Below, piece after piece: positions 46,797-57,711 of a stretch of 64,000 nucleotides of DNA. Position 1 is the stretch's first letter, and every line of letters begins with the position of its first letter. The notes under the pieces are model-generated. The model was not told the DNA's origin and did no database searches. It saw nothing but the letters and a program-made list of their open reading frames with translations. The position numbers and the translations under genes are program-made. Where the stretch lies: assembly GCA_905182985.1 (NCBI GenBank), contig CAJJDN010000006.1, forward strand, positions 462,946 through 526,945. Direction: 5' to 3'. This stretch comes from Paramecium sonneborni. Lineage: Eukaryota > Ciliophora > Oligohymenophorea > Peniculida > Parameciidae.

Positions 46797-47083
46797 TTTT
46801 TTTATTTTAAAATAAATCCATGTATAATTAACAAATGGAGAAATATTTTTCCATTTATTATAATTTTCTTAATTAAAAAAAAATTGATTATGGCACATTA
46901 TTATTGAATATTTGGTTATTCTAAATTCAATTACTGTATATATTCAATTAATAATATTTTGGAAAAAAAACAGGTAAAATTAAGTTAAGTCTTTAAAGAA
47001 CTTTTATTTAGGAATGTTTTTGTAATTTTACAAAAGTTTGTTAATTTGAAAAATTATTTTTAAGAAATGAAAAGATAAAATAA
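46797..47083. other. Intergenic, nothing recognised
   Basis: AT-rich spacer upstream of the duplicated segment. Confidence 0.5.
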
Positions 47084-48073
47084 AATGTCATTAATCCAAA
47101 AAATGGTGTAAAAATTATAATAATCAAAATTTTTGTGTTTAATATTCATGCTTGTGAATTAATTTTGAAAACTTATCATAAGATTGAATAAGCAAGCAAA
47201 AACTAATTAAGGATCATCATTAATTAATTGAATTAAGAGTATCAGGATAAATCTTAGCTAATTATAATTAAACATTATTATTTAAAATTAAGAAGATCAT
47301 TCAGTTCTTCTATGGTGAATATTACATTGGATTAATTGATTTGTAATAATTATTAATATAAGTATTTAAGGAAGTAATCTATTTAAATTAATTCAACTCC
47401 AATATTTGAAGAATTCCTTTGATCTTATGTTAGATAAAGAGGAAAAAATCTATTATTAGGATTAAAATTATTAAACCATAATGATATTTTTTGTGATAAT
47501 TACATATCTTAAAATTATTAAAAAATAGAATTATTTTAGTTTTGAGTTTATAAAAAAAATAAAAATGAGTTTTATTTTAATTTTATGATTCATCCATAAA
47601 AAGTGGAGAAACCATTTTTAAGTAATCAAAAAATTGAAAATGTGAAATTTTAAGAAAGCTATAATCCATTCAGTTAAGAAAAACAAAAACTAATTTCTAT
47701 TCAAATAGACAACTAACAATTATTAAATTGATATAATATTTAATAAGACGCTGATAGGAGGAACTAACTAATTTAGATTATAGACCAACTAATAAAAGAA
47801 AAAGAGAACTCTTAGTATCAATGCTAAGTAGTTTTTTTTTTTATTTTTGAGCTAAATTTTAGTGAAAAAGCTACATATAAATTTTGGACAAAAAATTACA
47901 AAAGAAAAGTAAATAAAACAAAGAGTTATATGAGATAAAATAAATAGAGAATAATAATGAGAAATTTGAGCTTTTATTTGGGTTTTAACCTGAAATCTTT
48001 TATATTAATTACAGAGCTTAAATCAATGGAATTTCAAATAAAGATTTCAAGTTTAAATAATGCTTGCAGTTAT
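47084..48073. repeat. First copy of a 990-bp segment duplicated around an N
   Basis: This 990-base segment recurs at 48075-49064 with an offset of 991 bases; I saw no difference between the copies. A single N at 48074 separates them. The pattern fits two contig ends that overlap but were not merged. A true tandem duplication is possible but less likely. Confidence 0.9.
47155..47830 (+). pseudogene. Broken kinase-like frame with three in-frame TGA codons (copy 1)
   Basis: One plus-strand frame reads like protein across 47155-47830 apart from TGA at 47420-47422, 47543-47545 and 47729-47731. Between them are SYVRQRGKNLLLGLKLLNHND, which resembles the helix preceding a kinase catalytic loop, and KIELFQF. 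Another phase nearby has IIQFFYGEYYIGLID, resembling kinase N-lobe text. Either short introns remove the TGAs in a way I could not resolve, or this is a decaying kinase gene. The same frame is repeated in copy 2 with TGA at 48411, 48534 and 48720. Evidence for kinase ancestry is only by pattern. Confidence 0.3.
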
Positions 48074-48074
48074 N
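48074..48074. other. Assembly gap (single N)
   Basis: A lone N between two identical 990-bp segments marks an unresolved contig join. Confidence 0.95.
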
Positions 48075-49064
48075 AATGTCATTAATCCAAAAAATGGTGT
48101 AAAAATTATAATAATCAAAATTTTTGTGTTTAATATTCATGCTTGTGAATTAATTTTGAAAACTTATCATAAGATTGAATAAGCAAGCAAAAACTAATTA
48201 AGGATCATCATTAATTAATTGAATTAAGAGTATCAGGATAAATCTTAGCTAATTATAATTAAACATTATTATTTAAAATTAAGAAGATCATTCAGTTCTT
48301 CTATGGTGAATATTACATTGGATTAATTGATTTGTAATAATTATTAATATAAGTATTTAAGGAAGTAATCTATTTAAATTAATTCAACTCCAATATTTGA
48401 AGAATTCCTTTGATCTTATGTTAGATAAAGAGGAAAAAATCTATTATTAGGATTAAAATTATTAAACCATAATGATATTTTTTGTGATAATTACATATCT
48501 TAAAATTATTAAAAAATAGAATTATTTTAGTTTTGAGTTTATAAAAAAAATAAAAATGAGTTTTATTTTAATTTTATGATTCATCCATAAAAAGTGGAGA
48601 AACCATTTTTAAGTAATCAAAAAATTGAAAATGTGAAATTTTAAGAAAGCTATAATCCATTCAGTTAAGAAAAACAAAAACTAATTTCTATTCAAATAGA
48701 CAACTAACAATTATTAAATTGATATAATATTTAATAAGACGCTGATAGGAGGAACTAACTAATTTAGATTATAGACCAACTAATAAAAGAAAAAGAGAAC
48801 TCTTAGTATCAATGCTAAGTAGTTTTTTTTTTTATTTTTGAGCTAAATTTTAGTGAAAAAGCTACATATAAATTTTGGACAAAAAATTACAAAAGAAAAG
48901 TAAATAAAACAAAGAGTTATATGAGATAAAATAAATAGAGAATAATAATGAGAAATTTGAGCTTTTATTTGGGTTTTAACCTGAAATCTTTTATATTAAT
49001 TACAGAGCTTAAATCAATGGAATTTCAAATAAAGATTTCAAGTTTAAATAATGCTTGCAGTTAT
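48075..49064. repeat. Second copy of the 990-bp segment
   Basis: Matches 47084-48073. Only this copy continues into unique sequence (from 49065) that extends the reading frame, so it is the one joined to the right-hand contig. Confidence 0.9.
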
Positions 49065-49760
49065 TACTCAGAAAAAAAAAGAAAAAAAAGATCAATAATA
49101 ACTGGATCCTTTTATTTGGAAATTAATACTAATACCAAAAATTAGATAAAAATCTCAAAAATCAAAAAAGATAGAATTACAAAGAGGAAGAGATTCAGCT
49201 ATAAAGTTATAAATTGAATGGAAGTTAAACAATGATGAACTAACATTAGATTTGAATTTTTAAGAATAAATTTCTAATTTGTCAGTTTCTGCAGTGATAT
49301 ACTCAAGAATATTCTTTAAAGAGAATGCTAGAAATAGTGCTTAAGAAAGTAATAAAATTAGTTCTAAAGCACATAAAAACTTAGGAAAAAGAAATTAAGT
49401 AATAGGGTAACCTACATAAAAAATACAAATTACATTCTAATTAAATTAGATAGATTAAAATTCCTGTCCATATCTATGGTTAGGAGAATATCTTTAGTTT
49501 CATCACATAATCATAACAACTCTAGATTTCGCTTCTTGTTTTTGGAGTATATATAAAAAAAATAAGTTCTATATTTAAGTACCAATTAATTTATTTCCCT
49601 TTGACGAAAAAACAATCAAAATCAGGATATTATTGGAGTAGCTAATTATTTTGATCTATTTTGAAATCTTTTAAAACAATAATTTATCTAAATTTTTCAG
49701 ATAATTAATTAATCTTTCAGTATATGTTTTTAATCACTATAATTTAAATTCAACTGTTTC
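48948..49760 (+). pseudogene. Arrestin-like sequence in two frames, possibly degenerate
   Basis: A frame starting MRNLSFYLGFNLKSF (48948) runs to TGA near 49215. A second frame from about 49130 onward stays open for more than 1 kb and includes KLQIEWKLNNDELTLDLNF, SVSAVIYSRIFFKENAR, CPYLWLGEYLQFHHIIITTL and KFYIQVPINLFPFDEKTIK. The last parts parallel the HHIIKINI...IPIEV region of the arrestin-like gene at 45.7-46.8 kb, so this looks like a paralogue. I could not find the intron that joins the frames, and the end is unclear because the frame stays open through hydrophobic low-information sequence to TGA near 50305. Confidence 0.35.
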
Positions 49761-50602
49761 ATTCTAATTTTTATATTAAACAACCTCTTTTTTTGGTGCT
49801 ATCTTAATTAATAAAATAATGAGAATAGTACTAAAAGTAATTATAAGAATATGTATTGTGAAATATTTTGTGTTACTTTTTCTTACAAGTCTATAAAAAT
49901 GCTATTACTTTTAAATTCTGGACTATTTACATAAAATATATAAAATCATAAACAATTAATAAATTTGTCAGTACACAACAAAAAAAATGATTTATATTTT
50001 TATCAGACTCTATCAATAGTGGGATAGTATTATTATATTCATCATTTAATTGTTCATAAAAATCAGAACAAAAACAATTAAATTAGTTTTTATATATGTG
50101 TTTTGTGTAAAAAAAGTCAAATATTAGAGATTTTCTTTTAAAGGAATCAAATTAGGATTTATTTACTTTATTTTAATTTAGACAGTATAAATAGAAATTG
50201 GAATTACTTTACTTCACAATTTCAAATATTTGTAATAATAATCCTATATTTTATATATACTTTTGATATCAATTTTCAGTTTAGACATTAGATTATTATA
50301 TTTATGAATAAAGTTTCGTTTTTGATTGAAATGATGAAGTTATAGAAATTAAATAAATTAGATGAATAAAGAAAATTGTAATTGTAAATAATTGAGAATT
50401 TAATAGATGAGATATCTTTATAATGTAAATTGTTAGAAAAAAAAGGAATAAAAATAAAGAAAGTTATAAAGAGAAGACTACTGGAATATTCTTAATAAAT
50501 ATTGATTAATCAGCTACAACAATTTGATTTATTGATGATACAGTTTAATTAATTGACATTGATATTTATAAAATAATTACCGAATAAGCTAGAGAAAGAA
50601 GT
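49761..50602. other. AT-rich stretch with open but low-information frames
   Basis: Plus-strand frames are open here. One (from 50304) begins MNKVSFLIEMMKLQKLNKL and looks coiled-coil-like, overlapping the start of the MORN gene in another phase. No domain or clear splice site was found, so no gene is called. Confidence 0.3.
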
Positions 50603-51723
50603 ATGGGATCATAGTGTAACAATTGTAAATGTGAAAAGGAGAAATATTTGGATATTGAGAAAGCAGTATTTAAAGATCTATTATACTTTTAGGAATATGT
50701 AGTTGTTGTTGCTACATCTTCTTAAAAATCAACTTCAAAAGTAATTGTAAAAAATAAAATGGCAACCCTAATTTAAAAATATTGGCGAGGTTATTATGTT
50801 AGAAAAAAGCTGACATATTAGAAAATAATAGAATCAATACCTTAAAAAACAATTCATACAAATGAAATTGATCAACAAGAACAATTTGAATCTGGAATAA
50901 GCATAAATTAAGATTAATTTGAGAGAGAAACTCGTTAAGCATATAAGTATATAAATAAAAAGTATTAGATTCAAAGGTGGAGCAGTTTATACAGGAGAAT
51001 GGAAAGGATAAGCAAGAGATGGATTTGGAATATAAGTATGGCCAGATGGAGCAAAATATGAAGGAGAATGGAGACATAATAAAGCTTAAGGAAAAGGATA
51101 ATTTACTCATTCAAATGGAGATATATATAATGGAAATTGGGAGAATGATATGGCAAATGGTTATGGAGTCTATTAACATATTGATGGTGCTAAATATGAA
51201 GGATAATGGTTTAATGATAAACAACATGGATATGGTTATGAAATTTGGCCAGATGGATCATCTTATTAAGGATTCTTTTAAAATAGTTTTAAACATGGAA
51301 AAGGTTTATTATATTTTTAAATTAGGAAAATATATATGGCCAACTGGATAATATTTTGAAGGAGACTGGGTTTTAAACAAACTGAATGGATTAGGTGTTT
51401 TAGTTTGGCCAGATGGTAGAAAATATGAAGGAGAATTCTAGAATAATAATATGCATGGTAAAGGAACTTATACTTGGCCAGATGGAAGAAAATATTATGG
51501 TTAATATTTTAATGATTAAAAACATGTATTTCTTAATGTTTTATAAAAGGGTTATGGAATATATGAATGGAGTGATGGAAGAAGATATGAAGGAGAATGG
51601 GAAAATGGAAAATAACATGGAAAGGGATTATATATTGTTGGAGAATTAGAAAGAACAGGAGAATGGCTTAATGGAAAAAGAATTAGATGGGATGATGAAA
51701 AGAAAACTAATTATAAAAAATGA
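50603..51723 (+). CDS. MORN-repeat protein with IQ motif and N-terminal lipidation signal
   Basis: Starts MGSQCNNCKCEKEKY, a strong N-myristoylation site with nearby Cys for palmitoylation. An IQ motif follows at about residue 62 (ATLIQKYWRGYYVRKKL), which binds calmodulin or myosin light chains. After a 22-base intron come about nine MORN repeats of 23 residues (YTGEWKGQARDGFGIQVWPD, YEGEWRHNKAQGKGQFTHSN, YEGQWFNDKQHGYGYEIWPD ...). Two further introns of 22 and 24 bases each fall between repeats and restore the YxGxWxxxxxxGxG pattern. MORN proteins associate with membranes and cortical or ciliary structures in ciliates. Stop is TGA 51721-51723, 21 bp from the convergent tubulin gene. Confidence 0.88.
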
Positions 51724-51744
51724 ATTTTAAATTACTAATTTTTG

Positions 51745-53203
51745 TCAATATTCTACCATATAATTGTAATCGTCTTGTATTTTTTATAAAGATTCAAAAG
51801 CACTATCGAAATCTTAATTCTCTAAACCATATTTCCAATACCAATGCAAATATGCTCCACTTTTATATTTCTAAAAAGCAATCTTACTTACATTTTTTAA
51901 AATTGGAATTATTTTAGTAGAATTTATTAAAGTAACATTCATTTTTTAATCATGTCCTTTAACTGAAGATTTTTCATTAATAAAATGTAATTAAACAGCA
52001 TCAGGATTCCATTGAACTGGATTAAAAACTTAATTAATTTTTCTTTCTAAAAATTTCATATGAGAATCTGAATCTTATAATGTTTTTAATACATTTTCTG
52101 ATCTAAATACAGATTATAAATTTAAAGTAGCTTCTCCTTTTTTTTAAATTGATTAAATTTATAGAGATTTTGTCACTGCTTCACCAATTTACTATTATTA
52201 ATCATTATCATCTTCAAATTTTTCAAATGCATATTGTTCTAAAGAACTTTTAATTAATTCTTCCCAAGTACATAAAGATCCCAAATTTGAATGTGCAAAC
52301 AATGTAAATGGAGCTGATACTACTTCTATAAATTTATGACCTTCAGTTATACAACATTCAGATAATAAATCTTAATAATAACGAGCATTTGTATAATTAT
52401 CGTTTATCCAAAATAAATTCATTAAACAAGATCCTATGTATTCATTTACATTTGATAAATCTACACTTTTATCTATTTATTTTGATCCTATCTAACTAAG
52501 CATTTAATATATTCTATCATTCTCAAAATAAATTATTGAATCCGCATACTATTATATATGTGCTGAAGATAAAAGTGTATTATAATGTTAAAGAGGTGTT
52601 TCACCAGTTTTATTTGGAAATATGGCTATTACATTTTAATGAACTTCTTGAAATATATCAGAAAACTCTTAGATCACTCTACTACCTAATCCAGATCCAG
52701 TTCCACCAGCTAAACTCATTATAGTAGAAATGCTTAAGAAATAATCTGTTTTTTCTATTTCTTTTCTTGCTTAATTTATAATTTATTCAACTATTTGCTC
52801 ATTTTCTTAACAGTATTATTAGATTGATACTTCATTTGTTGAAGATTTAAATACTGAGATAGCTTACTATTAATTAGACTTTTAGAGTTTTGATTTCTAT
52901 TTCAAATTAAGATATCCTAAACCCCAATTATTTCCTCTTCCATATTAATAATAAAGAACATTTTTCACATCAATATGAGAATACAATTTTCTATCCTTTT
53001 TTATTATGTTATCTATAACATACTTCAACAATTGGTTTCAATATTTTTGGTTCTGTATCTACTAGAATTGTATGATAAATATTTGATTCTCTTCTTCTCA
53101 AAAACATATTTCCCTCATGCATCGATGATTTATCAATTAGATTAAACATTTGTAAAGCAAGTTAATTTCCACATTACCCTAAATTCAAAAGTAAAGTTCC
53201 CAT
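51745..53203 (-). CDS. Delta-tubulin-like tubulin
   Basis: MGTLLLNLGQCGNQLALQMF is the tubulin N-terminal GQCGNQ motif. A 28-base intron precedes a region with WGLGYLNLKQK. The GTP-binding T4 loop reads SLAGGTGSGLGSRVIQ. Later text (HQNVMAIFPNKTGETPLQHY, FIEVVSAPFTLFAHSNLG) has tubulin spacing but is divergent from alpha and beta. The C-terminus after a 21-base intron, AYLHWYWKYGLENQDFDSAF then ESLQKIQDDY, matches the end of delta-tubulin better than epsilon or alpha/beta. Delta-tubulin is needed for basal-body triplet microtubules, as shown in Paramecium and Chlamydomonas. Another divergent tubulin class cannot be excluded. Stop is TGA 51745-51747. Confidence 0.8.
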
Positions 53204-54126
53204 TATATTATTTAATTAATTTTAATTATATTTATATAAATAAAAAACATCATAAAATAAATAGAATTGGAATAAATACCATTCCTTTTTTCAAATAAAT
53301 ATGTTATTTATATCCTAATCTTTTTTATCTTTGAATTAATTTATTTTCTTTATCATTAAATTAAGCATTCTTTTTATTTTTAAGTTTGTTATTAATTATT
53401 TTTCACAATGTTTTTTTTCTTTAACTAAATTTAACAAATACTCTCCACCACTCCTTCATTTCATATTGAATATGAATTCATTAGTTTTTGATAGCTCTAT
53501 TTTCCAAAATTTAATCATTCCTTTCAAAATTTTATATCATTAAAGTTTTTCAACTCTATTTTTATAACTCAAACTCTTTGTTAATTACTAATTCGCAAAT
53601 TTACACATTTGTATTTTTTATTTCTCCTAATTCTAAAACTTTGTTAAAAATAATTATGGCTTTCATGTTGCGTTCTATTATAAAAAAAAACTTTTATTAT
53701 TATGAATTTTAGCATATTAATCATTATATATCCCATCAGATAAATTTACTAATATAATCATTTAATTATAGCTAAAGTGAATAAGATTATCTTCTTACTA
53801 TTTTTAAATTTGCAATTTTAGTTCAAGTTCACCAAATAAATAAAAAATTTCCAAATTCAAATAAATGATGTATTCAATATTTCTTTCAAAGAGTTTTTTT
53901 AAGATTAATTTTAATATTAACATTAATTTTAAGTTTATTTCTTTTATTTTTTTAAGTTTCATTTTATTAAATTTATCCTTATCAATAGAATAAAATAGAA
54001 TAAAAAAATAAATAGAAATAGTAAATAAAATGAATATTTTTTTCAATAATGTACCAAAACAATTAACAACACCAATTTCCAAATCATTAGATTTAAAGTT
54101 AGCAATAAAAATCAAAAAATACTGAG
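53204..54126. other. No intact gene; minus-strand frames with phase breaks
   Basis: Minus-strand text such as MKAIIIFNKVLELGEIKNTN (around 53660-53560) and a hydrophobic frame from 54136 downwards are open, but cannot be joined by recognisable introns. The 54136 frame is largely a shadow starting within the same palindrome as the plus-strand gene. Either a decayed gene or noncoding sequence. Confidence 0.3.
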
Positions 54127-54702
54127 ATGAATTCATAATAAGAATACATAAAATATACAGTGAGATAGGACTTTTTAAATGTAATTGGCATAGCTGTTGA
54201 TTATAATACAGTCTTGGAGAAGTTTTAAAATGATACTAAACAAGATGAATTATTGAAAGTTATGCAGAATAGATTGATTTTGTAAGTAAATCTATCAAAT
54301 TCAATACATTCTGACTTATACCATCAATTCAAAAATTCCCCTAATATGTAGTAATTATTGAAGGCTGAAAAAGAATAAGCCAAAAAGAATCTAAAATTAT
54401 TAGACTAAGAAAAATTTTATTAAGCAACAATTGTTCTACTCAAAAAGTATGAGGAAAATTGTTTAGTTGATCAGCCAATAATAAAACATGAGGCTTTAAA
54501 TTTAATAACATGCTAACCTTAATTCAATCCAGAAACAATTGGAAAAGTAATTGGATCTATAAACACAACAGATTAAAAATACTAAGATATCTAAAATGGT
54601 AAATTTGAAACAGAAGAATTATCTAAAGAGACAATTTTTAAATATATAGAGTAAAATAATTAAATTATAATCTTAGCGAAAGGAAATAAAATGCTAAAAT
54701 GA
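54127..54702 (+). CDS. Hypothetical helical protein
   Basis: Single open frame of 192 codons from ATG 54127-54129: MNSQQEYIKYTVRQDFLNVI, then VDYNTVLEKFQNDTKQDELL, LLKAEKEQAKKNLKLLDQEK, and QPQFNPETIGKVIGSIN, ending at TGA 54700-54702. It is charged and mainly helical with moderate complexity, which argues for a real gene. A second open frame just upstream in another phase (PKQLTTPISKSLDLKLAIK) could be an additional 5' exon. No family recognised. The start lies in the palindrome ATGAATTCAT. Confidence 0.5.
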
Positions 54703-54934
54703 AGCTAAATAATAATCCCAGTTAAGAATCAAATTTTGGGTTAGACTGTGGGTGTTAGTTAATTTGAGAATTAATTTTATTCTGCTACATTTTCAAATTT
54801 TTTTAATATTTGATAATCTTCTAATATTTGAAAACAGTATAAATTTTTATAATTTGTTCTTCATTTTTCATATTTGAATTTTAGTTTAATTGAAATTTAA
54901 TATAATATAAATACAACTCATATGTAAAATAAAA

Positions 54935-57517
54935 ATGGTCCTCCTTCTAGACTAAAAAAAGAAAGCTTAAGTTAATCAACAAAATTGCTCACAACTTCAA
55001 CCGTTAAGAAATAACAGTAATTTATTATTTAATTTTAGAGCTACATAAGTTTAAAAAGTAAATGAACTTCATTAAAAGAAGATTGGTAACACAGATCCAA
55101 TTATTGATAAAATTACTGACTCAGCATAAATTACCAAAGTTACAAGGACAACAACAAAATCAATCACATCAAAAATTGATGATGGAAAACTTAAACAATT
55201 ACAAATAATAAAGCAAGATCCTATTATTAATAAGAATTAAAAAAAATAAAGTTTGAAACCAGGTAAATTGTAAGATAAATAAAAATTGGAATAATAAAAA
55301 GAAATTGAACAATCTTAAAGTATAGAAGGAGAAGAAATTATACATGTTTAAAATTTATCAATATAAAATCAATTTGATAAAGCCGAAGAAAATACTTGTT
55401 CAAATTTGGATTAAGAAATGATTTTAGATAGTTATAATTAATAGAAAATTGATATAAATAATTAGCAAGGTATATTAAATAAAGAATTATTTGAAAATAA
55501 AAATTAACTAAATTAATTATAGATTGAAAATGCAAATAATTCAATTAATCCACATCCAAATAGTGAATATTTATTTTTAGTTAAAGATAATGCAAATCAA
55601 AATGATTATTCAAAATCTTATTTATAAGAGAATTTAATAGGATATGATAAAAATTTCAATTAAAATACAAATTAAGATTTGTAAAAAGAAAAATAACAAG
55701 AAGAAGCTAATGATCTAATTCTATAAAATAAAGATGAAATCAAAATAGATGAAAAAAAAGATAATACAAAATTAATTATTAATGATTAGTAAGCATAATA
55801 AATCTAATAATTTTAGATAATACAAAATTAAAATTAAGAAAAAGATCAGAATAAAAAAATAGAATAATAATAGTAGGAAGTTCAACAGGAAGATAATTAT
55901 GTAAAAAAATAAATATAGATCATAAATGAAGAAGAAAATAAAAATTAAACTTTCAATGTAAAATAATGTTTCAGTGAATAATTGAAAGATTAAATATTAG
56001 GGACGAATGAATCCGGTGATTAAGGTTAATAATAAATTGGATCACAAAATAAAAATATATTTGAAAATACTAATAATTAATAAACTTATTAAGAAGAATT
56101 ACAATAGAATGTAATAAAATAAGTGGATATAAAGAAAAAAAATGAAAAAATAGAAGTAGAACAATTAAATGAGAAGAATGCCGATAATTTTGATTAAAAT
56201 GATAAATTAACAAAGGAAAATCAAGAAAAAAATGAAAAAATAGATTAAGATAAACTATATTAGATAACATAAAATAATAATTTAAGTTAATAAAATTAAA
56301 AACAGAAATAAGCTAATTAAGAAAAATAAGAATAAACTTATTTACAAAATTCAGAATAGAAATTTATAAATTAAATAAATGAAAGCAATTATGGTATTTA
56401 AAAAGATGATGATTAATACTTTGAATAAAAGCAAGTACTTGAAGTAAATGAGGGAGATCAAGAATAAGTAAATTTATCATAAGTTAAAAAAAATTAAAAT
56501 AAAATTTAAAATGATAATTTTTATTAAGATTAAGAATAAATAGAAGTATATTAAAAATATTAAGAAAATAAAGATTTATTAAGCAAAGATATTGAAATTT
56601 TAAATTTTATAAGAGGAAATTAATATTAAATATTAACAGATGATTTTAAAAATAACTCAGTGTCAACGTATGATAAAATATTGACCTCTGAATTTAATCA
56701 AGAGTAGCCTAACCAATAGTTTTTAAAAGTTTAGAGAATTTCAGATTAATAATCAAATAATAACAATTTATAAATTGAATAAATATAATCAATAAACTTA
56801 GAATAAACTGTTTTATAAAATCAATAAGAAAACTAAAATTTATAATTAGATACGGTAGATTATGAGAAAAATTAAATTATAAGAGTAATACAACCAATAA
56901 TTGAAAATTAAAAAAATATATAAAAAGAAAATGATTAATTATATAAAATAGATAAAATTTACTAGGTCATTATTTAACCCGATTAAGATGATAATTCAAC
57001 CAAAGTAAAAATATAAGAATAAAATTAATAATAAACTTTATTAAAATATGAAAATCCTATCTGTTTAGGTGGAGATTTTTAAGAAACTGGAAAAGATAAG
57101 CAAAATACTACTATTATAAACTTTAATTTTAATAATTAAGATAATAATGAAAAAATAAATGAATAAGAAGATTCTTAATCAGAAAAAAGTAGTAATAGAC
57201 TTAAAAATTATAATGATACTGAAGATTAGAATTAAACGCAAGATATGATTGATTAATCTTAGTATTTTTAGGACGATAAAATAGATTTATTATATTTGAA
57301 TCAAAATTATATAAATGATTAACAGAATGAACATAATTTAGAGCAAGAGGAATAAAAAAGTGAAAAAAATTAAAAAATATAAATTAGTATATAAATCCAT
57401 TAAGATGAGAATTAAATAGAGACGAAATAATAAAATAATTTACAATCAATAAATATACAGGATAAGTAATAAAAAAAAAAAACAAATTTTTTTTGTAAAT
57501 GTTGTCAATTAATCTGA
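54935..57517 (+). CDS. Giant Gln/Asn/Glu/Lys-rich protein ending in a CaaX box (A)
   Basis: An 861-codon frame, apparently intronless (an optional in-frame 36-base intron near 55009-55044 is possible). Composition is dominated by Gln, Asn, Glu, Lys, Asp and Ile, with no globular domain; most Gln are TAA. The first 100 residues are more ordinary (LHQKKIGNTDPIIDKITDSA, VTRTTTKSITSKIDDGK). The end is TNFFCKCCQLI, where CQLI fits a CaaX prenylation box with two further Cys for palmitoylation. It is therefore predicted to be a long disordered chain tethered to a membrane by its C-terminus (inference). It lies 194 bp upstream of a similar gene on the same strand with the same design, suggesting a tandem family. 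Stop is TGA 57515-57517. Confidence 0.72.
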
Positions 57518-57711
57518 TTTACATTTTTATTTATAAACAAGACTTAGTTATTTTTATTTTTATTATAATTCTAATTAAATTTATTGGATAAAGAAGTAAA
57601 AAAATTAAATGAATATTTAAAATGGCTTAATAAGAAAAGATTTTTTTTAAATCTTGGTGATGTAATAATTTTGATAGAATTAAAAAATTAAAAAATAAAA
57701 AAAAAATAAAA

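Noticed and set aside
50977..51649. Met/Glu-rich ORFs in the MORN region
   Set aside because: Out-of-phase readings of the MORN repeats; the spliced MORN frame explains the sequence.
53804..54136. Minus-strand ORF of 110 codons
   Set aside because: Hydrophobic AT-driven frame starting in the palindrome shared with the plus-strand gene; no motif and no clear continuation.
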